A stretch of 64,000 bases of DNA from Desulfitibacter alkalitolerans DSM 16504 (GCF_000620305.1 NZ_JHVU01000024.1:89109-153108); one strand, 5' to 3'; positions 9,123-18,203 are shown, counted from the first letter of the stretch. Numbers and translations are program-made. The notes: a model not told the origin generated them from the letters alone.

Positions 9123-11459
9123 ATGACGAAATTTGCTATGCTTAAATATTTGCAAAATTTACTACAAAAGGGAAAAGGCACAAATAATCCCATGGAAGGT
9201 CTTTACTCACTGAGTATATTAAAAAAATCAAAAAGCAACTTTTTGTATAATGTGATCAAGGATAATATAGATGCTGGAAACACTATATATGTGTTTTTCT
9301 TTGATATTATTGGTTTCAGCGGCTTTGAGGAAGAATATGGGTCTCATATGTGTAAAAGTATACTCAAATCTTTTAAAAGTATAATTACTGAAATTTCAGT
9401 TCAGCAGTTACCTTCTAAAAATTTTTTAGGTTCTATTAGTTTTGGAGGCGATGATTTTGCAGTATACATGAGTTCAATAGAAAATGAACATGATGCAGAA
9501 AAAATTTATGAACTCAGCCTTTCTATCAAAACTGCTGTGGATATAAAATTAAATAATAACTTTTCTTCAATTATTAATAAAAAAATAAAAACCCATGTAG
9601 GCTTTTCCATGATATCTCCTAATTCCCCTTTTAGCCTTGAAAGCCAGATTTATCATAGCGCCAAGGAAGCCTTGTCCATGGCAAAAAGAGATATAAAGCC
9701 TCAGATGGCCAAGTTAAAAATAGAACTGCAAAACATTATATTTCAAAAAAAGATAAAAACTGTATACCAACCCATAGTGTCCTTATCTAGTGGACAGGTA
9801 TATGGATTAGAAGCCTTGACTAGAGGCCCTGAAGATTCCTTTTTTTACAATCCACTTAATATGTTTGCATTTGCAACAAAGGAAAAACTGGTTTATCAAC
9901 TAGACAGGGTTTCCAGGGAAAGTGCTATAAAAAACTTTCCAAGAACATATGATAATGATAAAAAGCTTTTTTTGAACATAGACCCGCAAATAGTAAATTC
10001 AGGTTCATTTTCAGCTGGATTTACCAAGAAGTTGGCCTTAGATTATAATATAAAACCTCATAATGTAGTATTTGAGCTTACTGAAAGGGAGCACATTAAG
10101 GACTACTCTGTTTTCACAAAGGCATTAGAGCACTACAGAAATCAAGGTTATTTAATAGCCATAGATGATGCGGGAGCAGGTTACTCCAGCTTGCAATCCA
10201 TTGCCGAATTGAGACCCGATTTTATAAAGATTGACATGTCTCTAACAAGAGACATCCACAAAAATTCTATCAAGCAGTCCCTATTAGAAACCTTCATGAC
10301 CCTTTCACAAAAGATAAATTCAACCATAATAGCCGAAGGAATAGAAAATGAAGAAGAGTTAAATGAGCTTATAAAAATAGGTGTTCCCTATGGGCAAGGG
10401 TACTATTTAGTCAGGCCGGCATTTCCCCCTAAAAATCCCATGGAAACAGTCTGTGAAATAATAAGAAGCAGCCATCGAAAATATTTTGATTTTAGTAGCC
10501 ATGACCTTAAAATTGGCTCAATCGCTGAAAATGCAATAACAATTGACCCAGATTGCTTGACCCAGGTAGTAATTGAATATTTTGATACCATGGAAAACAT
10601 TGATACGATAGTTGTCCTTGACAATTCTCAGCCCATAGGCATTATTACCAAGGACAACCTTTATCATAAATTAAGCCAACAATATGGTAATTCTCTCTAT
10701 CCCAAAAGAAAAGTTTCCATGATAATGTGCAAACATCCCCTTGTCATTGAAGAAAATATAACCATAGAGAATTGTTTAAAGCTTGTAGCAGGTAGGACGA
10801 CCAATAGACTTAATCAGGATATTATCATAACCAAGGAGGGTAAGTTTAAGGGAGTTGTTCCAGTAAAAAAACTTTTAGAAACAATATCGGAAATTCGTCA
10901 GGAGAATGCACTTTTTTCCGATTCATTAACTGGTCTTCCCGGCAACATAATAATTGAAAGACAATTAAAAACTAGAACTGCAAGGAGAGAAGAATTTGCC
11001 TTTATATTCGTTGATTTAGACCACTTCAAAGAATATAATGATAAATATGGTTTTGAAAAGGGAGATATGATCATAAAAATGACAGCTGATATATTAACAG
11101 AAGCTGTTCAAAAAAATGGTTCTACATATGATTTTATAGGCCATATTGGCGGAGATGACTTTGTGTTAATAACAGATATGGATTCTGTTGATGGGCTCTG
11201 CAGCTATATCATTGATTTGTTTGATAAAGACATTCTTTCTTATTATTCTCCTGCAGATGCCGATAATGGATATATTGTATGTAATGACAGACAGGGTAAG
11301 CTGTCCAAAATACCAATAATGTCCATTTCCATTGCAGTAATTGAAAATAAAAACAACTACAAGAACCACCTGGAAATCAGTGAAAAAGCAGCTGAACTGA
11401 AGAAATACGCCAAGAGCCTGGCTGGAAGTGTCTATGTGAAAGAAAGGAGGCAGCATTAA
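9123..11459 (+). CDS. GGDEF-EAL-CBS-GGDEF cyclic-di-GMP protein
   Basis: 778 residues from the ATG at 9123 (GGAG six bases upstream; the ATG at 9117 abuts that site). Domain order: a divergent N-terminal GGDEF with GGDDF (near residue 110); an EAL domain with QPIVSL, EALTRG (near 235), DDAGAGYSS and IAEGIENEEEL; a CBS pair (IVVLDNSQPIGIITK near 500); and a second GGDEF with LTGLPGN, FVDLDHFKEYNDKYG and GGDDF (near 680). It may both make and break c-di-GMP, with the CBS pair sensing a nucleotide. No transmembrane segment, so cytosolic. Monocistronic; convergent with the next gene. Confidence 0.9.
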   Translation: MTKFAMLKYLQNLLQKGKGTNNPMEGLYSLSILKKSKSNFLYNVIKDNIDAGNTIYVFFFDIIGFSGFEEEYGSHMCKSILKSFKSIITEISVQQLPSKNFLGSISFGGDDFAVYMSSIENEHDAEKIYELSLSIKTAVDIKLNNNFSSIINKKIKTHVGFSMISPNSPFSLESQIYHSAKEALSMAKRDIKPQMAKLKIELQNIIFQKKIKTVYQPIVSLSSGQVYGLEALTRGPEDSFFYNPLNMFAFATKEKLVYQLDRVSRESAIKNFPRTYDNDKKLFLNIDPQIVNSGSFSAGFTKKLALDYNIKPHNVVFELTEREHIKDYSVFTKALEHYRNQGYLIAIDDAGAGYSSLQSIAELRPDFIKIDMSLTRDIHKNSIKQSLLETFMTLSQKINSTIIAEGIENEEELNELIKIGVPYGQGYYLVRPAFPPKNPMETVCEIIRSSHRKYFDFSSHDLKIGSIAENAITIDPDCLTQVVIEYFDTMENIDTIVVLDNSQPIGIITKDNLYHKLSQQYGNSLYPKRKVSMIMCKHPLVIEENITIENCLKLVAGRTTNRLNQDIIITKEGKFKGVVPVKKLLETISEIRQENALFSDSLTGLPGNIIIERQLKTRTARREEFAFIFVDLDHFKEYNDKYGFEKGDMIIKMTADILTEAVQKNGSTYDFIGHIGGDDFVLITDMDSVDGLCSYIIDLFDKDILSYYSPADADNGYIVCNDRQGKLSKIPIMSISIAVIENKNNYKNHLEISEKAAELKKYAKSLAGSVYVKERRQH

Positions 11460-11464
11460 TAAAA

Positions 11465-12106
11465 TTACTTGTTAGTTAATTCTTGGATTTTATTTCTGCA
11501 CAAGTAAAGAAAGCTTGCCGTGGATCTTTGAGCCAAGCCTAATAAATGCCTGGTAGCCTCACTCCTCATGCTCAAGTCTGATTTATCTATGAGCTCTTTA
11601 TATTCCATGGCTTTAATTGCATTACTATTAATAATTTCTAGAGGACTTGTAAAATCATACTGGGCACCAGCATCTATTCCATAATCCATATAATGATTAA
11701 CTACCCAATCTTCATATTCCCTATGTCCATGTAATAGCCTGCCAAATACATGCTGTGGTACGCACATATCCTGAATTATGTGCAAAACAGCTCCAATATA
11801 AAAGAAAAAGTTGCTGGTGGCTTTTTTCTTGTATGCATCCAAGGCCTGGTCAAAATAGTTTATGAGTTCAGTATCTGCTCCTGTTAATCCCAGAATACCC
11901 TTCTTGGACTTGGGGTTATAAAAATGGTGTATATTCTTGAAACCCTGATCGCTCCAGCTGTTTCCCCTGTTTATGGTTCCTAAAAAATCCTTTACAATAT
12001 CTGCTACATAGGTATTAGTGTCGTTTTTAAGTATTTTTATTGCCTGATAGTTACAAAAAGCATGGACAAGACAAATGGATGCATCATGTTTAGGTAGTGT
12101 ATTCAT
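11465..12106 (-). CDS. Zinc-dependent phospholipase C family protein
   Basis: 213 residues. Metal-ligand motifs of the PLC/P1-nuclease fold are visible: HDASICLVHAF near the N-terminus, NIHHFYNP (near 60), and IGAVLHIIQDMCVPQHV (near 107-123), giving the characteristic H-x3-D and following His. No signal peptide is seen, unlike secreted Bacillus or Clostridium PLC, so an intracellular or divergent role is possible. The start overlaps the upstream glycolipid synthase by 17 bp, so the two are co-transcribed and may act together on lipids. GGAGG precedes the ATG. Confidence 0.75.
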   Translation of the reverse strand: MNTLPKHDASICLVHAFCNYQAIKILKNDTNTYVADIVKDFLGTINRGNSWSDQGFKNIHHFYNPKSKKGILGLTGADTELINYFDQALDAYKKKATSNFFFYIGAVLHIIQDMCVPQHVFGRLLHGHREYEDWVVNHYMDYGIDAGAQYDFTSPLEIINSNAIKAMEYKELIDKSDLSMRSEATRHLLGLAQRSTASFLYLCRNKIQELTNK

Positions 12107-13208
12107 AGTGCCTCCTTATTGGTTGTACCAGTTCTTCTAAAATAATCCTGCTGATTTCTCTTGCAGCATAGGGTTTGCTGTATTTTAAACCCTGCTTTGA
12201 TATTTCTTCCAGGATTTTTGGATTAGCTAGTGCATTATTTACTATTTCAACTAGTTCCTCTGGGCCTTTAGCCCAGTAAGCTCTTTTTTGCATGCAAAAA
12301 AATCTAGCATTTTCTTCTTCGTGTCCAGGAATAGGTTTATATATGATTATCGGCAGCCCACAAACAGATGCCTCTGTTAAAGTAACTGCTCCGGCCTTGG
12401 TTATTAAAAGACTTGCTTTTTTCATGTACATATCTACCTTGTTGGTATAATCAATGATTTCCCACTTCTTATTATCCCCCAATTTGTTCTGTAAATAGTT
12501 ATAGAGGCCAGCATTTTTACCAGTCAGCACTGTACCTTTAAATGGAAGGGTTACCTTATCCAGGCTTTCAAGAATTTCTACCAATGAACCTATTCCAAGC
12601 CCTCCGCCCATTATCAATAAATTGGGCACATCAATGTTTTGCAAATGCCCTTTTTGGATGGTGGTATGCGCTTTCAAAAGAAATCGCTGGGATACAGGGA
12701 TGCCGCTTACATGTATGCTTGTTTTGGGATAACCCTTAATAGATAGTGAGTTTGCAACCTGCTCATTACCTGCAAAATACCCTGATATTTGGGGATTATA
12801 CCAAAAGGGATGAAAATCATAATCTGTAATAATAGCCCATGCAGGAGATAGAGACTTGCTGTTATAAGAAGCTACAGGAAAGGGATGTGTAAAAACAAAA
12901 ATATCCGGTCTAAAGCTTAGCTGTATCCTCTGCAGGAATTTATAGCACAGGTGATTATAAATACTTAAAAACCTGAGTTTTTTTTGCTTTTGAGACCAGT
13001 AGTATGCTTTACTATACACACTAGGTGTTTTATCTAACACCCCCAGGTATACATGTTTTACAAACTGATATATTTTTTGTTCATCCAGGAGATCATATAT
13101 AACAATCTCAGAATCCGTCATCATACGCTGCAGGTTTTCTTTTACATACTTTGCCACCTGATTGTGACCAGAGCCTATTGAAGCCGAAACGATGGCTACT
13201 CTCTTCAT
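12090..13208 (-). CDS. MGDG-synthase-like glycosyltransferase (processive diacylglycerol glycosyltransferase family)
   Basis: 372 residues. The N-terminus VAIVSASIGSGHNQVAKYV is the MGDG synthase N-domain glycine loop; the C-half has GGGLGIGSLVEIL (near 195) and SLLITKAGAVTLTEASVCGLPIIIYKPIPGHEEENARF (donor sugar-nucleotide site, near 270-310). Family members add glucose or galactose from UDP-sugar to diacylglycerol at the membrane (UgtP type). It is first in an overlapping pair with the PLC-like gene. Sugar specificity cannot be read. Confidence 0.88.
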   Translation of the reverse strand: MKRVAIVSASIGSGHNQVAKYVKENLQRMMTDSEIVIYDLLDEQKIYQFVKHVYLGVLDKTPSVYSKAYYWSQKQKKLRFLSIYNHLCYKFLQRIQLSFRPDIFVFTHPFPVASYNSKSLSPAWAIITDYDFHPFWYNPQISGYFAGNEQVANSLSIKGYPKTSIHVSGIPVSQRFLLKAHTTIQKGHLQNIDVPNLLIMGGGLGIGSLVEILESLDKVTLPFKGTVLTGKNAGLYNYLQNKLGDNKKWEIIDYTNKVDMYMKKASLLITKAGAVTLTEASVCGLPIIIYKPIPGHEEENARFFCMQKRAYWAKGPEELVEIVNNALANPKILEEISKQGLKYSKPYAAREISRIILEELVQPIRRHYEYTT

Positions 13209-13315
13209 TCCTTTCCCTCCATGATATTGATTTACATAATCCTAATGTAATTATAGGCTTAGTAGTTTAAACCAATATGAATTTTTAGTAAAATTATCGT
13301 AAAATAGTTGAAAAA

Positions 13316-13337
13316 AACCCCTGTGATAACAGGGGTT
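13316..13337 (-). terminator. Rho-independent terminator of the padR-ftsW-like operon
   Basis: AACCCCTG-6 nt-CAGGGGTT followed by a T tract on the minus strand, just after the FtsW-like stop codon. Confidence 0.85.
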
Positions 13338-13345
13338 GAATTTGT

Positions 13346-14635
13346 TTAATGTAAGATTTTAGATAGGCTTCTCCGCCTATATATACTTAGTATTGCTCCT
13401 ACCGCTAATGCGTTAACAATTAGCTGGGACCCTCCATAGCTTATAAAGGGTAAGCCTACCCCAGCAATGGGAGCAAAACCCAAGTTCATAAAAATATACC
13501 ATATGAACTCTATAGAAAAAACAGCAACAAACCCCCTTATTAATAATTTCCCATAACTATTTTTAACTACAGTTGCAACATGAGCCATCCTTACCAGAAA
13601 TGCTGCGGCCATAGCTGCTATTACAAATGCAGCAATCCAACCAAAAGTAAAGATTATATAGGCAAATATAAAATCCGTATGTAACTCAGGCATAACTCCC
13701 TTCTCTAACACAAAACCCTGTCCATAGAGACCTGCCGACTTAATTAAATTACTTAACTGCATATATAAATAACCACTACCTAAAGGATCTCCATGTGGAT
13801 TAATAAATGCAAGCAAACTTTGAAGCTTATATGGACTGTTTAGCAATGGCAGGGCAATAACAGTCATCATTAAGCTCATCATAAATATGCTAACCCGATA
13901 TCCTGCTCCTGAAGCTGTTAAAACTGTAATACAGGCGATGATATAAATTAACGCTGCGGGAAAAAATGAACCGTTGGCTACCAACAAAACTAATGGCATC
14001 AAACTTAGTAATATTCCATGGATAAATTTCTTATTATCACGCCAATCTATATTATTTAAGATTCCTGCCAGGGCTATTACGAACAAGAATGGTGATATGC
14101 TTACAATGTCAATGCTAATACCTCCTATACTTAACCAGCGTTTACCGTTTATGATGGGATTTGCTATTAAGGTTAGCACCAACAGCATAATGGAACCCAT
14201 GTAAATGTTTTTTGAATAGGCTTCAAGCTTCCTATAATCAAAGAAATACAAACCAACTATAATAATAGCGCCAAGTACCGTATAGCTTAAACTTCTTGCA
14301 AATAAGGAAAAACCACTTAAACCTTGACTATCCATAATGTGCATTAACAATAAACCTAAGCTAACAAATAAAAGGCTTAGGAGTATGATACTCCATTCTG
14401 GTTTAGGCTTATGTACTTTAGCCAGTTCCTTACCCACAATGGATGAATTACCCATATGAGCAATTGCCTTTTCAACTGCCTCATCCATATTAAAGCCTTG
14501 GGCCAAATAATCAGCAACCATTTCTTGGATATGACTCATCAGCTCAAGTTTTATTTCCTGGTGAGATTCACGCAGCCTAATTTCTGAACATACACTATTA
14601 AGATATGACTGAACTTTTTCATTATCCATCAGCAT
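13346..14635 (-). CDS. HAAS (permease-prefix) domain fused to FtsW/RodA/SpoVE-family protein
   Basis: 429 residues. Residues 1-75 form a soluble helical domain (SHIQEMVADYLAQGFNMDEAVEKAIAHMG) of the HAAS/DUF1700 type that usually pairs with PadR regulators. Residues about 80-425 have some ten membrane spans and the SEDS-family landmarks NGKRWLSIGG (near 165), the PYKLQSLLAFINPHGDPLGSGY loop (near 265) and LPFISYGGSQL (near 395). FtsW and RodA are peptidoglycan glycosyltransferases, so this may be an auxiliary cell-wall polymerase controlled through its prefix domain. It overlaps padR by 7 bp; GGAGG supports the start. Confidence 0.88.
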   Translation of the reverse strand: MLMDNEKVQSYLNSVCSEIRLRESHQEIKLELMSHIQEMVADYLAQGFNMDEAVEKAIAHMGNSSIVGKELAKVHKPKPEWSIILLSLLFVSLGLLLMHIMDSQGLSGFSLFARSLSYTVLGAIIIVGLYFFDYRKLEAYSKNIYMGSIMLLVLTLIANPIINGKRWLSIGGISIDIVSISPFLFVIALAGILNNIDWRDNKKFIHGILLSLMPLVLLVANGSFFPAALIYIIACITVLTASGAGYRVSIFMMSLMMTVIALPLLNSPYKLQSLLAFINPHGDPLGSGYLYMQLSNLIKSAGLYGQGFVLEKGVMPELHTDFIFAYIIFTFGWIAAFVIAAMAAAFLVRMAHVATVVKNSYGKLLIRGFVAVFSIEFIWYIFMNLGFAPIAGVGLPFISYGGSQLIVNALAVGAILSIYRRRSLSKILH

Positions 14636-14970
14636 ACATACACCTCCTGTGTAATGACCTTATCCACTGCTGAACGAAAAGTCACCCATTCCTTTTCTTT
14701 TTCTTTAAGGTGTTGTTTCCCAGGGCTTGTTATACGATAATACTTTCTTTGGCGGCTGCCTTTACTGCCTAACCAGTAAGACTCAATCATACCATCGGCT
14801 TCTAATGAATGTAAAATAGGATAAAGGGTTCCCTCTTTAAAGGTAAATACGCCACTAGATTTCTTTTCAATTTCCTTTATCATCTGGTACCCATACATTG
14901 GTTCTTTGTCTAGCAAGCTAAGTACTAGTATAACAGTACTTCCCTTTAGCATTTCCTTACTAATTTTCAA
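14629..14970 (-). CDS. PadR-family transcriptional regulator
   Basis: 113 residues with the compact PadR winged helix: LLDKEPMYGYQMIKEIEKKSSGVFTFKEGTLYPILHSLEADGMI, followed by the basic wing LGSKGSRQRKYYRIT. It precedes and overlaps the HAAS-FtsW gene, the standard arrangement in which PadR represses its own operon. The region 14971-15060 upstream holds the promoter; short repeats of TATCTATG/TATGCATAG are present near 15000-15025 and could be the operator. Confidence 0.92.
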   Translation of the reverse strand: MKISKEMLKGSTVILVLSLLDKEPMYGYQMIKEIEKKSSGVFTFKEGTLYPILHSLEADGMIESYWLGSKGSRQRKYYRITSPGKQHLKEKEKEWVTFRSAVDKVITQEVYVC

Positions 14971-15076
14971 TCCTCAAATCCTCCTTTATAATACTTTTTA
15001 TATCTATGCATAGTATATCTATGTATTATTCTAAGCTATACTCCTTTTTTTAGCAATACTTTTTTTCTTAAAAATA

Positions 15077-15099
15077 AAAACCTTCCATTGGAAGATTTT
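15077..15099 (-). terminator. Terminator of trmB-lysA operon
   Basis: AAAATCTTCC-aat-GGAAGGTTTT on the minus strand, followed by T-rich sequence. Confidence 0.75.
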
Positions 15100-15116
15100 T
15101 AATATTAGTAGGTTAA

Positions 15117-16331
15117 TTATACGCAATAGTTCCTCACAAGATCTTCAAAACTATCTCGTTTGCGAATCAGCCGATGAGCTCCGCTTTCAGTAATCAATAC
15201 CTCTGCCGGGCGGAGACGAAAATTATAGTTGGTTGACATAACATGCCCGTAGGCTCCGGCATTCAGAACAGCTAAAATATCACCCTCATGTATTTCCGGC
15301 AGGAGTCTTTCCTTGGCCATAATATCACCGGTTTCGCAAATGTTTCCAACAACTGTCACCTGTTTCGCAAGTCCACCAGGCTCTTTTTTGCTGAGAACCT
15401 CAACTTCATGGTAGGAATCATACATGGAAGGGCGCACCAGGACATTCATGCCCAGATCTGTACCTATGTAAGTCTTGTCATAATTTTGTTTTATGGAGTA
15501 AACCTGGCCCAGCAGGATTCCGCATTCAGCTGCAATGTATCTTCCAGGCTCGATTTTAAATACAACCTCCTTGTTATCATACTCATGAAGAAATTCATTC
15601 AATACAGCAGAAAGCTTTTCAGACAGGGCCAGAAGATCAAGACGGTTTTCGCTCTTTTTATAGGGAACTCCAAAGCCTCCGCCAAAATCTATAAATTCAA
15701 GACCTGGAAATTGCTTAATGATTTCTAAAAGCCCTTTTACACCATTTATATATTCATCCTCATCTAAAAAAAGGGACCCTATATGCTGATTAATGCCAAC
15801 TAGCCTCAAGGCATGCTTTTGCAAAATAGTCTTTACTTCATCAACGAACTCTGCCTGGACACCGAATTTTGTGTTCTTTCCTGCTGTAACAACCTTTTCG
15901 TGGTGTCCAGCCCCAAAGCCAGGGTTAAAACGTACGGCAACTCGTCCTCCTGCATTGATCTTTCCATAAAGTTCAAGCTGTGAAAGACTGTCAACACTAA
16001 CTAGAATGTCCCGGTCTATGGCATATTTCATTTCCTCTGCTGATACATTGTTGCCAATATAGAAAATTCTATCTGGTGTAAATCCCGCCAGCTCCTCCAC
16101 ATATATCTCACCAGGAGACATGGCATCAACATTAAGGCCTTCATCCAGAACAATTTTTAAAAGGTGAGGATTGCTGTTTGCCTTGATAGAATAATTAACC
16201 TGTAAATTAAGTCCAGGAAGAAGGTTTTTTAGTTCATTACACCTTTTACGTAAAATGGTCTCATCATATACATACAATGGACTGCCGTAGGTTTCAATTA
16301 GCTCAAAGGCTGTTTTTTTATCAATAAACAT
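15117..16331 (-). CDS. lysA: Diaminopimelate decarboxylase
   Basis: 404 residues, usual length. A PLP-dependent fold-III decarboxylase: the lysine that binds PLP is in NYSIKANSN (near 48), with HIGS (near 188), GGGFGVPY (phosphate loop, near 218) and EPGRY (near 265). The partner-subunit cysteine is in CETGD (near 330), and NAGAYG lies near 355. It makes L-lysine from meso-DAP in the cytosol. It lies 2 bp after a TrmB-type regulator in one operon, which is not the common context. An orthologous decarboxylase acting on a related diamine substrate is a minor alternative. Confidence 0.92.
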   Translation of the reverse strand: MFIDKKTAFELIETYGSPLYVYDETILRKRCNELKNLLPGLNLQVNYSIKANSNPHLLKIVLDEGLNVDAMSPGEIYVEELAGFTPDRIFYIGNNVSAEEMKYAIDRDILVSVDSLSQLELYGKINAGGRVAVRFNPGFGAGHHEKVVTAGKNTKFGVQAEFVDEVKTILQKHALRLVGINQHIGSLFLDEDEYINGVKGLLEIIKQFPGLEFIDFGGGFGVPYKKSENRLDLLALSEKLSAVLNEFLHEYDNKEVVFKIEPGRYIAAECGILLGQVYSIKQNYDKTYIGTDLGMNVLVRPSMYDSYHEVEVLSKKEPGGLAKQVTVVGNICETGDIMAKERLLPEIHEGDILAVLNAGAYGHVMSTNYNFRLRPAEVLITESGAHRLIRKRDSFEDLVRNYCV

Positions 16332-16333
16332 GG

Positions 16334-17038
16334 TTATTCCTTCCCTTCTCTTTTTAGGCTGATAAGGTCTATTTCATTTCTAAGGGCCTCTTTAAACAGG
16401 GTAATTAGGGTTTTGTTTTGAGTAAACAAACATGTTGCCGGATTGCTTTTATCATGCAGATTACCTGTTAATACAAAAGCCGAGTCAGCGATTAAGCGAA
16501 TTTGAAAGGGCTGTTTATTTGTATAATAGATTTCTGCACCCTTAATACTAAACCCGTCTGAGGTTATAATTACAACCTTCAATCCACGATTAATTGCCGA
16601 AGCAAGCTCCTCTTCAATAAGTTCACATTCTTTTGCCGACATGGAAATATACAAGCGCTCCCTGGCATTTTCAACCATATTCTTCATCTTATCAATTATA
16701 CGCAAATCACCGGAAATGGTGATATAGGCATCAGGGGCAGCAGCACTTGTAGGTGCATTTTCTTTTATGTATGAAAGGATCTTGCCAAAGGCACGCTCCT
16801 TATTTCTGCAGTATTCCTGTGGTTCTAGTGGAGAATACCTGATGCTTTCACCGTCAATCTTGTATGCTGCACCCTTTTCCACAAGGCCTTCAAGGGCATT
16901 ATAGACATTTGATCGTGATATACCGGACAGCTTGGCCGCCTCATACCCGTTTAGTGCCCCCTGGGAAAGCAGGGTAATGTATACCTTTGCTTCATAGTTA
17001 GTTAAACCTGTTGCCATTAGGCAGCTTGTTAAATCCAT
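16334..17038 (-). CDS. TrmB-family transcriptional regulator
   Basis: 234 residues. Residues 1-75 are a winged helix (GLTNYEAKVYITLLSQGALNGYEAAKLSGISRSNVYNALEGLVEKGA) typical of TrmB. The C-terminal half matches the phospholipase-D-like sensor region of TrmB-like bacterial proteins. It is directly upstream of lysA (2 bp), so it may control lysine synthesis or respond to its product. The ligand is unknown. Confidence 0.85.
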   Translation of the reverse strand: MDLTSCLMATGLTNYEAKVYITLLSQGALNGYEAAKLSGISRSNVYNALEGLVEKGAAYKIDGESIRYSPLEPQEYCRNKERAFGKILSYIKENAPTSAAAPDAYITISGDLRIIDKMKNMVENARERLYISMSAKECELIEEELASAINRGLKVVIITSDGFSIKGAEIYYTNKQPFQIRLIADSAFVLTGNLHDKSNPATCLFTQNKTLITLFKEALRNEIDLISLKREGKE

Positions 17039-17106
17039 AACACCACCTCAATTTTAGTATTTCTAATTAGTAATACTATATATGCTTGGGTGTTTTTTGT
17101 CAATTA

Positions 17107-17132
17107 AAAAAACGCCCAAGCTATCGGACGTT
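17107..17132 (-). terminator. Terminator after phd-like gene
   Basis: AACGTCC and GGGCGTT arms (one G-U pair) followed by seven Ts on the minus strand. Confidence 0.65.
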
Positions 17133-17158
17133 TCTTACTAAATATTCTATCTTCCACA

Positions 17159-17488
17159 TTATTCAATTTCCACATCTGTGCCTTCGAGGTCTGTTTCTTT
17201 TATCCCAAGCTCCTGCATAGCTACATGGGCAGGAATAAAATCCTCTGGTTTGGCCTTTTCTACCCGTTTTTCAGCTTCGATAAACAACCGGTAATTTTCC
17301 AGGTTCTCCAGCAGTTCCTCATAAGCTTCGGGGGTTAACAACACACAAGCCGGCGAGTTGTTTTTTAGCACAATTTTAAAACCGGTTTCTTTAAGTTCCT
17401 CAAATATTTTGTTGGCTTCCCCTTTATTAAAACGAGAAATAGGTACAAGAGAATTAACCACATCGCTAACAGAAATATTATTAAGCAT
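17159..17488 (-). CDS. Orphan Phd/YefM-type antitoxin
   Basis: 109 residues from the ATG at 17488, which has GGAAGGAG upstream; an upstream ATG at 17524 lacks a site. The N-terminal part (VSDVVNSLVPISRFNKGEANKIFEELKETGFKIVLKNNSPACVLLTPEAYEELL) is the Phd/YefM DNA-binding and dimerisation fold. The acidic C-terminus would neutralise a toxin, but no toxin gene follows. A 38-bp palindrome upstream is the probable operator. Confidence 0.8.
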   Translation of the reverse strand: MLNNISVSDVVNSLVPISRFNKGEANKIFEELKETGFKIVLKNNSPACVLLTPEAYEELLENLENYRLFIEAEKRVEKAKPEDFIPAHVAMQELGIKETDLEGTDVEIE

Positions 17489-17551
17489 GATACTAACTCC
17501 TTCCATCAACCACATTATTAACATGCTGCCTTATCTTAATAATATTCTATT

Positions 17552-17589
17552 GTTTATCTATAAATTTATCAATAAATTTGTAGATAAAC
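17552..17589. promoter_or_regulatory. Palindromic operator upstream of the Phd-like antitoxin
   Basis: Arms of 18 bases beginning GTTTATCTATAAATTTAT and ending in TAGATAAAC are inverted with one mismatch around a central base. The position, about 65 bp before the antitoxin start, fits autoregulation. Confidence 0.6.
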
Positions 17590-17745
17590 TTCCTTGCAAT
17601 AAATCTTCCAATGACTTCAACTCTATGGTTTAACTAATTATATTCTCGATGCCTGTCCCGATGCTGCAAGAGGCAATTACTGCATACCTTTCAAACCGTT
17701 TCTTTGCAGTAAAGCCTTTAATTGTGTGGGTAGGTTTACTAAAAC

Positions 17746-17774
17746 TTGAATAATGTATTGCTAAACGTTATACA
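17746..17774 (+). promoter_or_regulatory. Sigma-A-type promoter for relB-like antitoxin
   Basis: TTGAAT and TATACA are separated by 17 bases, ending 37 bp before the antitoxin ATG. Confidence 0.5.
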
Positions 17775-17811
17775 ATAGAATATAATAATTAAAAGGAAAG
17801 GTGGTGCTATT

Positions 17812-18111
17812 ATGGCTGCTAAAACAGCAAATGTCCTCGCTCGTGTCGAGCCAGAAATAAAAGAAAAAGCGGAAGCTATTATGGCAAAACTGGGGATTCC
17901 GGCTTCCGTTGTTATCAATATGCTCTATAAGCAAATCGTTATGACTAGGAGCATTCCGTTTCCCCTGTCGCTTCCTGCTGCTCCAATGACATGGGATGAA
18001 ATGGATGTAGACACGTTCAATACAATCATGCAGAATGGTTTGGATGAAGCAAAAGCCGACCATTCTCGTCCTGCTTCTGAGGTGCTTACGGATTTAAGAC
18101 GGGGATTGTAA
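17812..18111 (+). CDS. RelB/DinJ-family antitoxin
   Basis: 99 residues. The ribbon-helix-helix start ANVLARVEPEIKEKAEAIMAKLGIPASVVINMLYKQI is the RelB/DinJ signature, followed by a toxin-binding tail. AAAGGTGG lies upstream. Its partner toxin gene, which begins 3 bp downstream, is truncated, so the antitoxin is functionally orphaned. Confidence 0.9.
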   Translation: MAAKTANVLARVEPEIKEKAEAIMAKLGIPASVVINMLYKQIVMTRSIPFPLSLPAAPMTWDEMDVDTFNTIMQNGLDEAKADHSRPASEVLTDLRRGL

Positions 18112-18114
18112 TTT

Positions 18115-18189
18115 ATGGCAGACAGTACGTATACGGTTAAAATCACCTCGCAGGCAGAGGAACAGTTGGAAGGGCTTAGCTTCGTTTGA
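18115..18189 (+). pseudogene. Truncated RelE-type toxin (first 24 codons only)
   Basis: Starts ATG GCA GAC directly after the antitoxin and reads MADSTYTVKITSQAEEQLEG, the standard N-terminus of RelE/StbE toxins. It then runs into a perfect inverted repeat and stops at TGA. The ribonuclease core (normally about 90 residues) is absent, so it is inactive. The break coincides with the fold-back hairpin at 18168-18203. Confidence 0.75.
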
Positions 18190-18203
18190 AGCTAAGCCCT
18201 TCC
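18168..18203. repeat. Perfect 16-bp inverted repeat (4-nt loop)
   Basis: GGAAGGGCTTAGCTTC, GTTT, then the exact reverse complement. It lies across the point where the toxin reading frame collapses and could have arisen by fold-back copying; it may also act as a terminator. Confidence 0.85.

Noticed and set aside
8865..9155. 96-codon minus-strand frame over the beta-propeller gene end and terminator
   Set aside because: No homology and it crosses a strong terminator; treated as chance.
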